This document shows positions 1 through 6,938 of a stretch of DNA of 12,486 nucleotides, in pieces; the first letter of the stretch is position 1; each line of letters begins with the position of its first letter. This DNA comes from Planctomycetota bacterium (lineage in GTDB: Bacteria > Planctomycetota > Planctomycetia > Pirellulales > UBA7805), in the NCBI GenBank assembly GCA_030605285.1, contig JAUWIQ010000013.1, positions 1 through 12,486 of the forward strand. The letters are read 5' to 3'. The translations under genes and the position numbers were made by a program. The notes beneath the pieces are model-generated. The model was not told the DNA's origin, made no database searches, and saw nothing but the letters and a program-made list of their open reading frames with translations.

Positions 1-184
1 AAGGTGCCGCCAGAATTCACCGATCGAGTAGACCGGGCAGGCATACTCCCTACACACTGATTCTAAATCATCGTCACCTAATAGAAAACAACCATTGCTC
101 TCCTAGGATACCTTGGCCTGTCCTAATCGTCCGCGGAGCGGATTTTGACGAAATGCCCGACTCCCGACCTTTTATTGTGTGCCT

Positions 185-190
185 TATAAT
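185..190 (+). promoter_or_regulatory. Candidate -10 box upstream of the PhyH gene
   Basis: A perfect TATAAT hexamer lies 72 nt before the PhyH start codon in an AT-rich stretch. No convincing -35 box sits 16-18 nt upstream; the nearest TTGACG (145-150) is 34 nt away. The box is therefore suggestive only. The remaining upstream sequence (1-180) shows no supportable gene. Confidence 0.25.
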
Positions 191-261
191 AAGCTCGCAT
201 TCGTGAAATAATGTTTTCGTCAAGCCTCTGCCTCGTGGTTCAATTATTGCTGGAATAGCCC

Positions 262-1110
262 ATGCTGGAAACCGGCCTCAGTCCCTCGCAAATTGATCAA
301 TATCGAGAAGCGGGTTATCTCTTCATGCGGAGCTCTTTCGAGATCGACGAAATAGATCTTCTTCGTTGCACTGCAAAGTCCGACCAGGAACTTGAGGATC
401 ACGCGATTGGAAAATCAGACGATCAAGGCGGGGCGGTTCGTCTCTCACTCTGGAACCATCCGGGGAATGATATTTACGGGATGTTTGCCCGCAGCAGAAG
501 AATTGTCGCTGTCGCGGAACAGTTGTTGGAAGAGGAACCTTATCACTACCACTCAAAAATGATCATGAAAGATGCCCGGGTCGGTGGTGCCTGGACGTGG
601 CATCAAGATTATGGCTACTGGTACTCCAATGGCCTGCTTAGCCCCAATCTAATCAGCTGTTTCATCGCCATCGATCGGGCAACCCAAGAAAATGGATGTC
701 TTCAAATCATCCCGCGATCGCAGACGCTGGGTCGCATTGATCATGTCGTAGCGGGAGAACAAACAACTGCCGATCCGGAGCGCGTGACTGAAATTCTTAA
801 ACGATTTTCTCCAATCCACCTGGAGATGCAACCTGGCGATGTGCTCTTCTTCCACCCAAACCTGTTGCACCGTAGTGCACAAAACCGCTCAAACATACCA
901 CGGTGGTCGATGGTCTGTTGCTACAACGCCAAATCGAACAGCCCCTACAAACACTCCCATCATCCGCCCTACACCCCGCTGCTCCGGGTTCCCGATTCGG
1001 CGATTCGGGAGTGTGGACGCCGAGGCTTCTCTAAGGATGCGGACGCGACCGCTTGGTTGCAGAACAGCCCAGACCAAAAAAACCGAACGCTCCGGTCGAA
1101 GCCAACATAA
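262..1110 (+). CDS. Phytanoyl-CoA dioxygenase (PhyH) family Fe(II)/2-oxoglutarate oxygenase
   Basis: This is a 282-residue, probably cytoplasmic, non-haem iron oxygenase. The family hydroxylates a substrate while decarboxylating 2-oxoglutarate. The facial triad is visible: H114 and D116 in WTWHQDYGYW, and the distal His at H203 in FFHPNLLHRSAQN. R214 (NIPRWSM) is placed to bind the 2-oxoglutarate carboxylate, with R209 as an alternative. The stretch ENGCLQIIPRSQ (about 143-154) is the typical PhyH segment between the two halves of the triad. Length is normal for the family. There is no signal peptide or membrane segment. The substrate cannot be read from the sequence; PhyH proteins act on lipids, ectoine, antibiotics and many other small molecules, and planctomycetes often carry many paralogues. 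The gene stands alone and converges on the DsbD-type gene, whose stop lies 57 nt further on. The start is the first ATG in frame; no strong Shine-Dalgarno is seen. Confidence 0.88.
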   Translation: MLETGLSPSQIDQYREAGYLFMRSSFEIDEIDLLRCTAKSDQELEDHAIGKSDDQGGAVRLSLWNHPGNDIYGMFARSRRIVAVAEQLLEEEPYHYHSKMIMKDARVGGAWTWHQDYGYWYSNGLLSPNLISCFIAIDRATQENGCLQIIPRSQTLGRIDHVVAGEQTTADPERVTEILKRFSPIHLEMQPGDVLFFHPNLLHRSAQNRSNIPRWSMVCCYNAKSNSPYKHSHHPPYTPLLRVPDSAIRECGRRGFSKDADATAWLQNSPDQKNRTLRSKPT

Positions 1111-1167
1111 ATCAAGCGTTCCCACGACCTGGTGTAAGCGATTTTTGGCTGAGAATCACCGCTCGGC

Positions 1168-3627
1168 TCAGGTCCCCGTCTCCGCTCGAGCCGTCTTGGC
1201 ACCATAACCGCGCGAGGGACCGGCTGTTTTCAAACGCTCCAAGAGACCGCCTTCTGTAAGCAATCCCTTGAAGACAATCGGGGGGCGGCCATCACCCGGA
1301 TAGATCGCGTACAAAGGTATCCCGAGACTGCTATGTCCTAACTCCAGCATCAGGCGATCAATTTCTGGAGAATCCTCAGTCTTGTCTGCAATCAGACCGA
1401 CAACCCCATTCTCGCGCATGAAATTTTCTGTTTCTTCGGTCATCAAGGCAACTGCCTCGTTGGTTTTGCAGATCAGTCATCCGTCGGCCGTAAAGTCGAC
1501 GAGGACGGTCGTTCCCTGTTCACGATAGGCATCAAGTTTTGTGGGTGAAAAGGTGTGCCAGGATCCGTTCGTTTGATCGCCGGCAGCAACTTTTCCCCCT
1601 GGATCTAGTGCGATCGCCTCCGCTCCGGTCAATCTGGTAAAGGAAACATACCCAATGAGTGCCGCAACTGCAGCCGCCACGGGCCAGGCGTAAAGCCGAT
1701 CAGCCAGACTGGCCGTGAGTGGGGTACGGTTGGCCCACCAACAGGCCAACCAAAGGCCAAATAAGAGTGCCAAGGTGGCGACAAAATATCGTTCGGGAAT
1801 GAATGCATAATAAATCCAGACGACGGTGGCCAGAAGTACGAAACCCATCAGATATTTAAAGGTCTCCATCCAAACACCCGGTTTGGGCAAAAATCGAATC
1901 CAGGCGGGAAAGGCCCCGATCAGTAAAAACGGGAGCGCCATCCCAATTCCCATTGCTCCAAAGATGGCAAATGTGATTGCCGGTGAATGTTGTTCTGCGG
2001 CAAACGTTAATCCCGTAAACATGAAGGGGCCAACACAGGGGGTCGCCAGCAACGTGGTTAACACACCTTTGAAAAAAGCAGCTGCCAGACCTTCCCGCTC
2101 GGCAATCGACTGCGCGGCCCCCGAGCCGACAAATCCTGGAATCGGGATCTCCCAGATCCCAAGCAGGCTCAGGGCAAATACAAAAACCAAAGCAGCCATC
2201 GCTATCCCAAAACGCGGATCCTGAAATTGCTGGGCCCAGGCGAGGCCCGCAAACGCTGCAAAAAATGCGAGTGCGAGGAAGATCGAAATAAGTCCTGCGG
2301 AGAAGGCAAGATTGAGCGTGAAAATCCGCCAGCGGCTTTCACCTGCCTGTTGCACAAACGACATCACCTTCAGTCCGATCACCGGCAAAACACAGGGCAT
2401 GACGTTGAGAAAAATCCCGGCAATCAGGGCCCAGCCCATATTCAGCAGGATGGCAAAGAAGGTAGCGGGTTTTGCTTGTGGAATCACCAGATCCCATGGC
2501 GGTGCAACGACTGCCGCCTGAGCGGCCGCCGAATAACTGGAGGGTGAAAAGGTAACGGCCGTAATGCCTCCCGATCGTGGTCCAATCTCGATATCTGCGG
2601 TGAAGCGAGCCGCCTTGGGTGGGGCACACTGGTTTTCAGTCCAGGCCATAAATCCGATGAGGCCGCTGAGATGGTGGACACCTTGCTGCGCGGAGTCCGG
2701 GATTTCCAGGTCGATGGTCCAGGTGACATCGCCGTGATGGAAATTATCCACATATTCTGGAAAAGCCTCGCGCGGTTTGCTGATTAAAGCAGTGCTTGCC
2801 CTCGGAGCACCCGCCTCTAAACCAGAGCGTTCGTTGAGTACGATCAACGTGGGACGACTGCGCATTGAATCGCGGGGCGCTCGTTTCTCGTAGCCATAAA
2901 GATGCCAGTTGTCGGCCAGTGTGGCGGTCAACTTGAGCTGCGCTCGACCACCCGCCTCGACCGTGGGGGGGGTGATCTGGCCGGTCAGCATCACATATTG
3001 GGTCTTGTAGGCTGTGACAATACTCCCAGCATCGGCTGCCGGGGGCGCTACGGGCCCGACCGTCGGATTGGTGAGCGCAGAAGCTTTGCCGGTGGCCAGG
3101 CGGGCCGCAAAAGATTGCGAAAAATCGACGCAAATATCTTTGCAAATCTGACCCTGAACATCACCCGAAATCACCAGACTGCGAAGTCCGGCCGGCCGCA
3201 GGGGCTCGATTGGAGCGGACCAGGTAACCGACCCGTGGTGTTCTTCGACATCCAAGCCTGGCCAGAAATCGTAGTGGTGGGCAATTGCCGGGGGAATCGC
3301 CTTAAATTTTCCTAACAGGCGGTACTGGTCTGAGGCCACCAGATTGATCCGGGTTGGCTTGGGGCCCCCTGGTTTCTGAGTGATCGAGTAGATGTGCCAG
3401 CCTGCGAGAACCTGAGCGGTGAGCTGTAACTCTGCTGGCCTCTGATCTGTTCCGGCCACCACCTCTGCACTCACTGTTACCCGTTTCCCGCTAGCACCGC
3501 CAGGGCGACCAAATCCCGCAATATCTAGGCCGCCATCTTGCGACCACAAGACGGAAGGGAGAGTCAGTAAAATGACAAAGCCCGGTATCAGTCGTTCTAG
3601 AATTCCTGCCATTTTTCGCTTGTTCAT
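1168..3627 (-). CDS. dsbD: DsbD-type thiol:disulfide interchange protein, probable selenoprotein (in-frame TGA read as Sec)
   Basis: This family moves reducing equivalents from cytoplasmic thioredoxin across the inner membrane to periplasmic thiol proteins. Read through the TGA at 1477-1479, the product has 819 residues. Residues 1-30 form a signal peptide. Two successive DsbD-alpha-like domains follow (about 45-180 and 205-350), sharing LxLTAxLAxxWHxY-type strands; Cys162/Cys166 lie in the first and Cys334 in the second. The membrane part (about 390-665, roughly eight helices) carries the paired MPCVLP (Cys412) and TPCVGP (Cys531) motifs. A periplasmic thioredoxin-like domain (about 680-805) starts TVLVDFTADG, then TGA (717), then LICK with Cys720, and ends with the expected cis-proline (LGIPLY, Pro771) and a PPIVFKGLLT strand. 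Without readthrough the product stops at 716 and lacks the catalytic domain. The frame is unbroken on both sides and the TGA replaces the first redox Cys, so Sec insertion is the best explanation; a nonsense mutation is the alternative. The start is weak: GGAG lies only 2 nt before the ATG, and Met6 (3612) is possible. Confidence 0.9.
1441..1462 (-). promoter_or_regulatory. Bacterial SECIS-like hairpin downstream of the UGA
   Basis: On the minus-strand mRNA, CGAGGC (1459-1454) pairs with GCCUUG (1449-1444) as six pairs, one of them G-U, closing a 4-nt loop AGUU (1453-1450). Past one A-A mismatch, two more pairs (1461-1442 and 1462-1441) extend the stem. The loop starts 23 nt after the UGA and its second base is G. 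Both features match the described pattern of bacterial SECIS elements, with a short stem inside the coding region and a G in the first two loop positions. Pairing was worked out by eye, not folded by energy. Confidence 0.65.
1477..1479 (-). other. In-frame TGA, predicted selenocysteine codon (U717)
   Basis: Codons read on the minus strand here are GAC GGA TGA CTG ATC TGC AAA, that is D-G-[TGA]-L-I-C-K. In DsbD homologues this segment is normally ADWCxxCK, so the TGA occupies the first cysteine of the CxxC pair and the second Cys (TGC at 1468-1470) is kept. Sec substituting for the attacking Cys in UxxC is a recognised pattern among thioredoxin-fold selenoproteins. The gene's terminal stop at 1168-1170 is also TGA, so a SECIS-like signal would have to separate the two. 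Confidence 0.8.
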
Positions 3628-3827
3628 TGCTCCGACCGTTCGCCATTGCTATCTAAAAAATGTTCGAAACACGCGCAATTCTATTGCTGGCACTCCATGC
3701 CGGTCAATGCAACATTTTCCACGCCTACCCGTCAGATTATCGGTCCATTTTGGTCACATCACCCAAGGGAACTTTCGGATCAAGAATTGGCTTCAAAAAG
3801 TGGTGTCTCGCGTGCTATCACGACTCT

Positions 3828-4847
3828 TCATTCTCGCATTTTTTGCAACCGTTGAAAAATGGCAGCGAGCCGTAATTCAACCCTTTCAATGTTGTCAAAA
3901 GATCGATTTTCCAGATAAATCCAGCGAAGCCAATTGAGGCCCGAAAGCAAACTTGCACTGCGGTCTAGGGGGCCAAGTAAAAACGATTCGCTCTGCGTAA
4001 GTGGACGGATTTGGGCGTATGCCTCTAAGCCGATTTGCCAGTCGGAAGTTTTGTCCGCGGCCAGGCTCCCCAAAAGCCTCGCAATATCTGTTGAGATCGT
4101 GTCGGGCCGTGCTGCCCCAAAATCTACGATTCCTGAAACCTGTTCCCCCTGAAACAATACATGCTGCTGCCAGATATCTCGAATGCATGGCTGAATCGGA
4201 ACGACCTGCTCGGCCGAAAGGACTAATTCCTTAGCAATCTTTGGCGCCTGAAGATCAAACTCCACTAAGATTTCTTTGCCTAACTCATGCAGGTTGGCTG
4301 CCGCTGTGGAGTCCTGTTGGTCGATTTGCAATGACAATCGCTGCCGCTCTCCAGACCGCCAACGATCGATCAGTTCAAGTCGTTCCAAAATTGCCGGGGC
4401 GGGACCCACCGGGTTGGCAGGCCCTGAAAAACTGGTGGCGGCGAGATGAAACTGCGCCAGCGCCTGCATCGCCTCCTGCAGTCGCTCCACGGATGGGAAA
4501 TCGGCGTAGTTCGCAGACCCGGGTAGCCAGGGTGCTAGCTCCCAGAGGTACCCAGAGTGTTGAATATAGCTTGCTCCAGGGAGGGCTTGGTCCTGAATAG
4601 GAACCGGTACTTTCCGAAACCCTTGTTTCTCGACATGCTGCAACAAGCCGTGGATGAACTCCAGCCTGGTCGTTGTGGGATGCGGTTTGGGCCAGCGACG
4701 AAGACAAAGCGTCCCGCGTGGTGCAATGACTTGCCAAAAATGGGCTCCACTGAAACCGCCAGCGCTCCCAAGCGATTCAATTTTGTGAGCCTTGCAGTCG
4801 GCTGGAAATTTAGCAAGTACAGCCTCTGCGTGATCCGAATTGGGCAT
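3828..4847 (-). CDS. APH/choline-kinase-like phosphotransferase
   Basis: This 339-residue soluble protein has the aminoglycoside-phosphotransferase/homoserine-kinase fold, whose members transfer phosphate from ATP to small molecules. A glycine-rich loop GSAGGFSGAHFW (about 27-38) lies at the N-terminus, followed by a CLRRWP strand (about 48-53) where the ATP-contacting basic residue would be. A hinge-like YLWELAPWLPG follows (about 100-110). The catalytic loop is RDIWQQHVLF (223-232), with D224 as probable catalytic base in place of the usual HxDxxxxN form; H229 sits at the Asn-like position. The metal-binding DFG equivalent is VDFGA (D242). The C-terminal part is helical and tryptophan-rich. 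Substrate is unknown, and resistance to an aminoglycoside should not be inferred. The first ATG is chosen, with GGTGGG just upstream. The gene precedes the DsbD-type gene on the same strand, 200 nt away, so co-transcription is possible but not shown. Confidence 0.75.
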   Translation of the reverse strand: MPNSDHAEAVLAKFPADCKAHKIESLGSAGGFSGAHFWQVIAPRGTLCLRRWPKPHPTTTRLEFIHGLLQHVEKQGFRKVPVPIQDQALPGASYIQHSGYLWELAPWLPGSANYADFPSVERLQEAMQALAQFHLAATSFSGPANPVGPAPAILERLELIDRWRSGERQRLSLQIDQQDSTAAANLHELGKEILVEFDLQAPKIAKELVLSAEQVVPIQPCIRDIWQQHVLFQGEQVSGIVDFGAARPDTISTDIARLLGSLAADKTSDWQIGLEAYAQIRPLTQSESFLLGPLDRSASLLSGLNWLRWIYLENRSFDNIERVELRLAAIFQRLQKMRE

Positions 4848-4980
4848 CCCACCGACATCGCTCGGGGTGTAACGGACTGAGAACCTTGATTTCGCTATAC
4901 GTGGGCACCCAAGCGGGCTGGCTCTGAATGGCCCCAGTGTAGCTTCCTTTTATAAAAACTGCCCCCTCCGTGTCTATTAA

Positions 4981-5014
4981 GGCTACCGTGAAACAGGCCG
5001 GATAGCCTTTTTTT
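4981..5014 (+). terminator. Rho-independent terminator-like hairpin
   Basis: GGCTACCG (4981-4988) pairs with CGGATAGCC (4999-5007) through one bulged A, and a run of seven T follows (5008-5014). The shape is that of an intrinsic terminator on the + strand. No + strand gene ends upstream within the spacer, so it could end a short untranslated transcript, block antisense reading, or be fortuitous. Confidence 0.5.
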
Positions 5015-5043
5015 CTGCACAAACGTCTTGGCTCCGAAAAATA

Positions 5044-5068
5044 GTTCTTAAGAAAATCGTTCTTAAGA
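5044..5068. repeat. Tandem 10-bp direct repeat with palindromic core
   Basis: GTTCTTAAGA occurs at 5044-5053 and again at 5059-5068, a 15-bp period. Each copy contains the perfect palindrome TCTTAAGA. The arrangement resembles a paired operator site in the spacer upstream of the receiver-like gene, about 180-200 nt before its start. No known regulator is assigned. Confidence 0.5.
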
Positions 5069-5090
5069 TTGTCGTCCCTGGCGATTTTCT
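5051..5090. repeat. 9-bp perfect inverted repeat
   Basis: AGAAAATCG (5051-5059) is the exact reverse complement of CGATTTTCT (5082-5090), with 22 nt between them. It overlaps the GTTCTTAAGA repeats, so this spot could form either a hairpin or a protein-binding site. No T-run follows, so it is not a terminator. Confidence 0.45.
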
Positions 5091-5247
5091 GGAAGGCTGC
5101 GTCAATCCATTCGAGCAGTGGGCTGGAAATGTCAATCGGGAACGCTAATATTTTCAGTGGAATCTATAGTGGCAACCGAGAGCATTGGATCCCTGTCTTA
5201 AATAAAAATCGCCCGGGACCGTAATCTTGATTTCGAACGGGTAATTA

Positions 5248-5616
5248 ATGCCTGCGATTTTGCTATCGGCTGATTTGATGACCAGCTCCCGCGTATCGGG
5301 AGCGGCGGCAAGGCAAAACATTGTGCTCTACACCGCCATTGGGCTCCAAGAGTTACTTGAACAGCAACAAGCATTGTCGGTCGGCTTGGTGCTTTTCGAT
5401 CTCTCGTTGACGGGTGTGGATCCGCACGAGATGGTCAAAAAGCTCCGCGAGTTATCGAACAACCCACTGCGAATTGTAGCCTTTGGTCCCCATGTCCATG
5501 CGGCTCGGTTGACGGCGGCTCGCGCTGCCGGTTGTGATGAGGTCCTCTCGCGTGGGGAGTTTTACGGCCATATGGATGAAGTGCTCACCGACACCGCCTC
5601 GGGAGATGCCTCCTAG
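5248..5616 (+). CDS. Stand-alone receiver-like (CheY-fold) protein
   Basis: This 122-residue protein has the size and strand order of a single response-regulator receiver domain with no output domain. The N-terminal strand PAILLSADLM (2-11) keeps only one acidic residue (D9) where receivers usually have an acidic pair. The strand VGLVLFDLSLTG (about 45-56) places an Asp (D51) at the phosphoacceptor position. RIVAFGPHVHAARLTAARAAGCDEVLSRGEF (in two parts, about 74-104) matches the beta4-alpha4-beta5 part, where the usual Lys after beta5 is replaced by Arg (VLSRGEF). It may be phosphorylated weakly or work as a pseudo-receiver. No partner histidine kinase is in the window. The start is the ATG at 5248, where only a weak CGGG lies upstream. 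The neighbouring phosphotransferase gene is divergent. Confidence 0.6.
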   Translation: MPAILLSADLMTSSRVSGAAARQNIVLYTAIGLQELLEQQQALSVGLVLFDLSLTGVDPHEMVKKLRELSNNPLRIVAFGPHVHAARLTAARAAGCDEVLSRGEFYGHMDEVLTDTASGDAS

Positions 5617-5759
5617 GATCGGGGTACGCTCTGCCAGAGTGACACCTCGCTTGCGGGTTATCAATCTTCCAGACTATCAACCGCGAGTAATCCCAAGCGT
5701 TTTTGTTCTACCCTCACCAAAACGAACGGGCCACGCTGGGACTGGTAAAGCCAACGAAT

Positions 5760-5801
5760 AAAAAAGGCTGCTAGTCTTCTCCTCGGAGAAAACCGCAGCC
5801 T
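5760..5801 (-). terminator. Rho-independent terminator, minus strand
   Basis: AGGCTGC (5765-5771) and GCAGCCT (5795-5801) form a perfect 7-bp stem, and TTCTCC with GGAGAA (about 5777-5790) can extend it inside. Read on the minus strand the stem is followed by six T (5765-5760). The nearest gene upstream on that strand is the SRAP gene, whose stop lies about 375 nt away. Confidence 0.75.
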
Positions 5802-6054
5802 AAAAAACCTTCGGTCCATTGCGACGGTGGAGGTCGCTGCGAGAAAGGCGAGGATCGGCGGTGCTTTGCACAGCCTTGAGTGATCCCAAGCCTACGCTAA
5901 TGGTTAGTCCCTCCGACGGAATTGGTGACCAAAAGTTTCGCAGTTCATATTTGAATTGTACCCCGAGATCAAGAGGAATGGGCGGGCCAGGGCAAAAAAA
6001 TTTGGCGGCCACGCCAGCAAGCCACCCGATCGCTTTTAACATCGACAAATTTCT

Positions 6055-6086
6055 GGAAAGTCTCCGGTGGAAATATCCACCTTTCC
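6055..6086. repeat. Inverted repeat / hairpin in the spacer
   Basis: GGTGGA (6066-6071) and TCCACC (6076-6081) form a 6-bp stem with loop AATA. GGAAA (6055-6059) and TTTCC (6082-6086) can add five more pairs across a bulge on one side. No T-run follows on either strand. The function is unknown. Confidence 0.45.
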
Positions 6087-6176
6087 AACAAAATCGCCGG
6101 CAAAATTGGCGCAAGATTTGCCTAGCTCAATTTTTGGTGGCCCCGCGCAAAAATTCGGAAATTTGCGGCCCTGATT

Positions 6177-6863
6177 CTACGGGGGCCCGAGACAATCGGG
6201 GCCATCGTTATGGGCCTGATTTACGAACCGGCTCACCGGCTTGACCCGTAGAAAATCTTCCGGGACAGGTTCGAGTCGGGCTTGTAGCGTATCTCGCTTG
6301 GCAGCCGGTTGGAGCCAATGGCTGGAGGCGGTTTTTCCCAGAATCACCGGCATCCTGTTATGAATCCCAGCGGTCAAACAATTCGGTCTTGTCGTGATAA
6401 TTGTGCACGAGTCCAGGGTCGCCCGATAGCCTGCGGCGCAACCGGTCCCCGACTCCCAAAGACCGGCAAACAGAAATGGCCGCTCGTCGGGTCGAAAGAA
6501 ATAGAATGGCTGCTTTTGATCCGCTGTTTTTTTCCACTCATAATAACCGTCTGCCACAATCAGACAGCGGCGACTTTCAAAGGCTTTGCAAAATGACGGT
6601 TTGCTCGAGAGTGTTTCGGCGCGGGCATTGATCAGGCGTCTTCCAAATTTTGGATCTTTCGCCCAGTTCGGAATCAGGCCCCATTGCAATAGACCCGGAT
6701 CGAACAACACCGAATCTGCATGTCGACGGAGGACCAGTATTGGCTGACTCGGCGCGATGTTGTAGTGTGGCCGACACTGGGAGAAGACAGGATGATCCGG
6801 CGGAAGATTAAATTGTGCAGCTATCTCCCCTGGAGGAGTTTTAAGCGTGAATCGCCCACACAT
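6177..6863 (-). CDS. yedK: SRAP-domain abasic-site processing protein (YedK/HMCES family)
   Basis: This 228-residue protein covers a single SRAP domain and little else, the normal bacterial size. The family crosslinks covalently to abasic sites in single-stranded DNA through its N-terminal cysteine, shielding them during replication. The start is fixed by the invariant MCGRFT, with C2 becoming the N-terminal nucleophile after Met removal. Other active-site residues are visible: N79 in INARAET, E109 in DGYYEWKK and H168 in GIHNRMPVIL. The strand WGLIPNWAKDP (61-71) is also characteristic. The C-terminal tail after about residue 208 is rich in Asn, Asp and Gly and ends DGPDCLGPP. The gene begins 75 nt past the glpD stop on the same strand, with an AT-rich spacer that may hold its own promoter. 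No clear Shine-Dalgarno is seen. Confidence 0.95.
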   Translation of the reverse strand: MCGRFTLKTPPGEIAAQFNLPPDHPVFSQCRPHYNIAPSQPILVLRRHADSVLFDPGLLQWGLIPNWAKDPKFGRRLINARAETLSSKPSFCKAFESRRCLIVADGYYEWKKTADQKQPFYFFRPDERPFLFAGLWESGTGCAAGYRATLDSCTIITTRPNCLTAGIHNRMPVILGKTASSHWLQPAAKRDTLQARLEPVPEDFLRVKPVSRFVNQAHNDGPDCLGPP

Positions 6864-6938
6864 ATTGCTACTTAAGTGGCGGTTGTTGGTAACTATAATT
6901 TAGTTTATCTGCCGGCCCGATAACCGTGCAGCATCAAT

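Larger units (their letters stand above)
4848..5247. other. Divergent spacer between phosphotransferase and receiver-like gene
   Basis: This 400-nt spacer separates two divergent genes and should hold both promoters, though no clear -35/-10 pair is seen. It contains a terminator-like hairpin on the + strand (4981-5014) and a cluster of short direct and inverted repeats (5044-5090), described separately. Open frames here, such as the minus-strand frame ending at 4810, lack a recognisable domain and overlap the phosphotransferase start, so none is called as a gene. Confidence 0.6.
5617..6176. other. 560-nt spacer with no supportable gene
   Basis: The spacer lies between the receiver-like gene and the convergent SRAP gene. 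It contains a strong minus-strand terminator (5760-5801) and a hairpin (6055-6086). A minus-strand frame of 104 codons (5800-6114, TTG start) and a plus-strand frame of 141 codons (5819-6244) cross it. Neither shows a recognisable domain, a Shine-Dalgarno or a protein-like composition, and the latter overlaps the SRAP 3' end. A long SRAP 3' UTR or an untranslated RNA would both fit. Confidence 0.5.

Noticed and set aside
131..141. CCGC-GGA-GCGG hairpin followed by ATTTTG
   Set aside because: The stem is only 4 bp, with a broken T-run and no gene end visible before it.
839..1207. 122-codon + strand frame overlapping the PhyH gene
   Set aside because: It is a shifted frame of the PhyH coding sequence, with low-complexity Arg/Thr/Pro composition.
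1168..1479. Reading the DsbD C-terminus as a separate small gene (start near 1446) or as a frameshifted pseudogene
   Set aside because: The two parts are in the same frame, with only a TGA between them. A separate start would omit the Cys and the first strand of the thioredoxin domain. Adding or removing one base destroys the LICK motif.
4885..5235. Direct repeat CTTGATTTCG at 4885-4894 and 5226-5235
   Set aside because: Ten bases at 341-bp spacing with no symmetry or context is close to what chance would give.
5800..6114. 104-codon - strand open frame with TTG start
   Set aside because: No domain, no ribosome binding site, and its stop lies inside the terminator stem. Kept only as a weak possibility in the spacer entry.
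5819..6244. 141-codon + strand open frame
   Set aside because: It overlaps the 3' end of the well-supported SRAP gene, has no recognisable domain and no Shine-Dalgarno.
6268..6277. GGTTCGAGTC, which resembles a tRNA T-arm
   Set aside because: It lies inside the SRAP coding sequence (minus-strand ARLEPVP), and no acceptor stem or anticodon arm fits around it.
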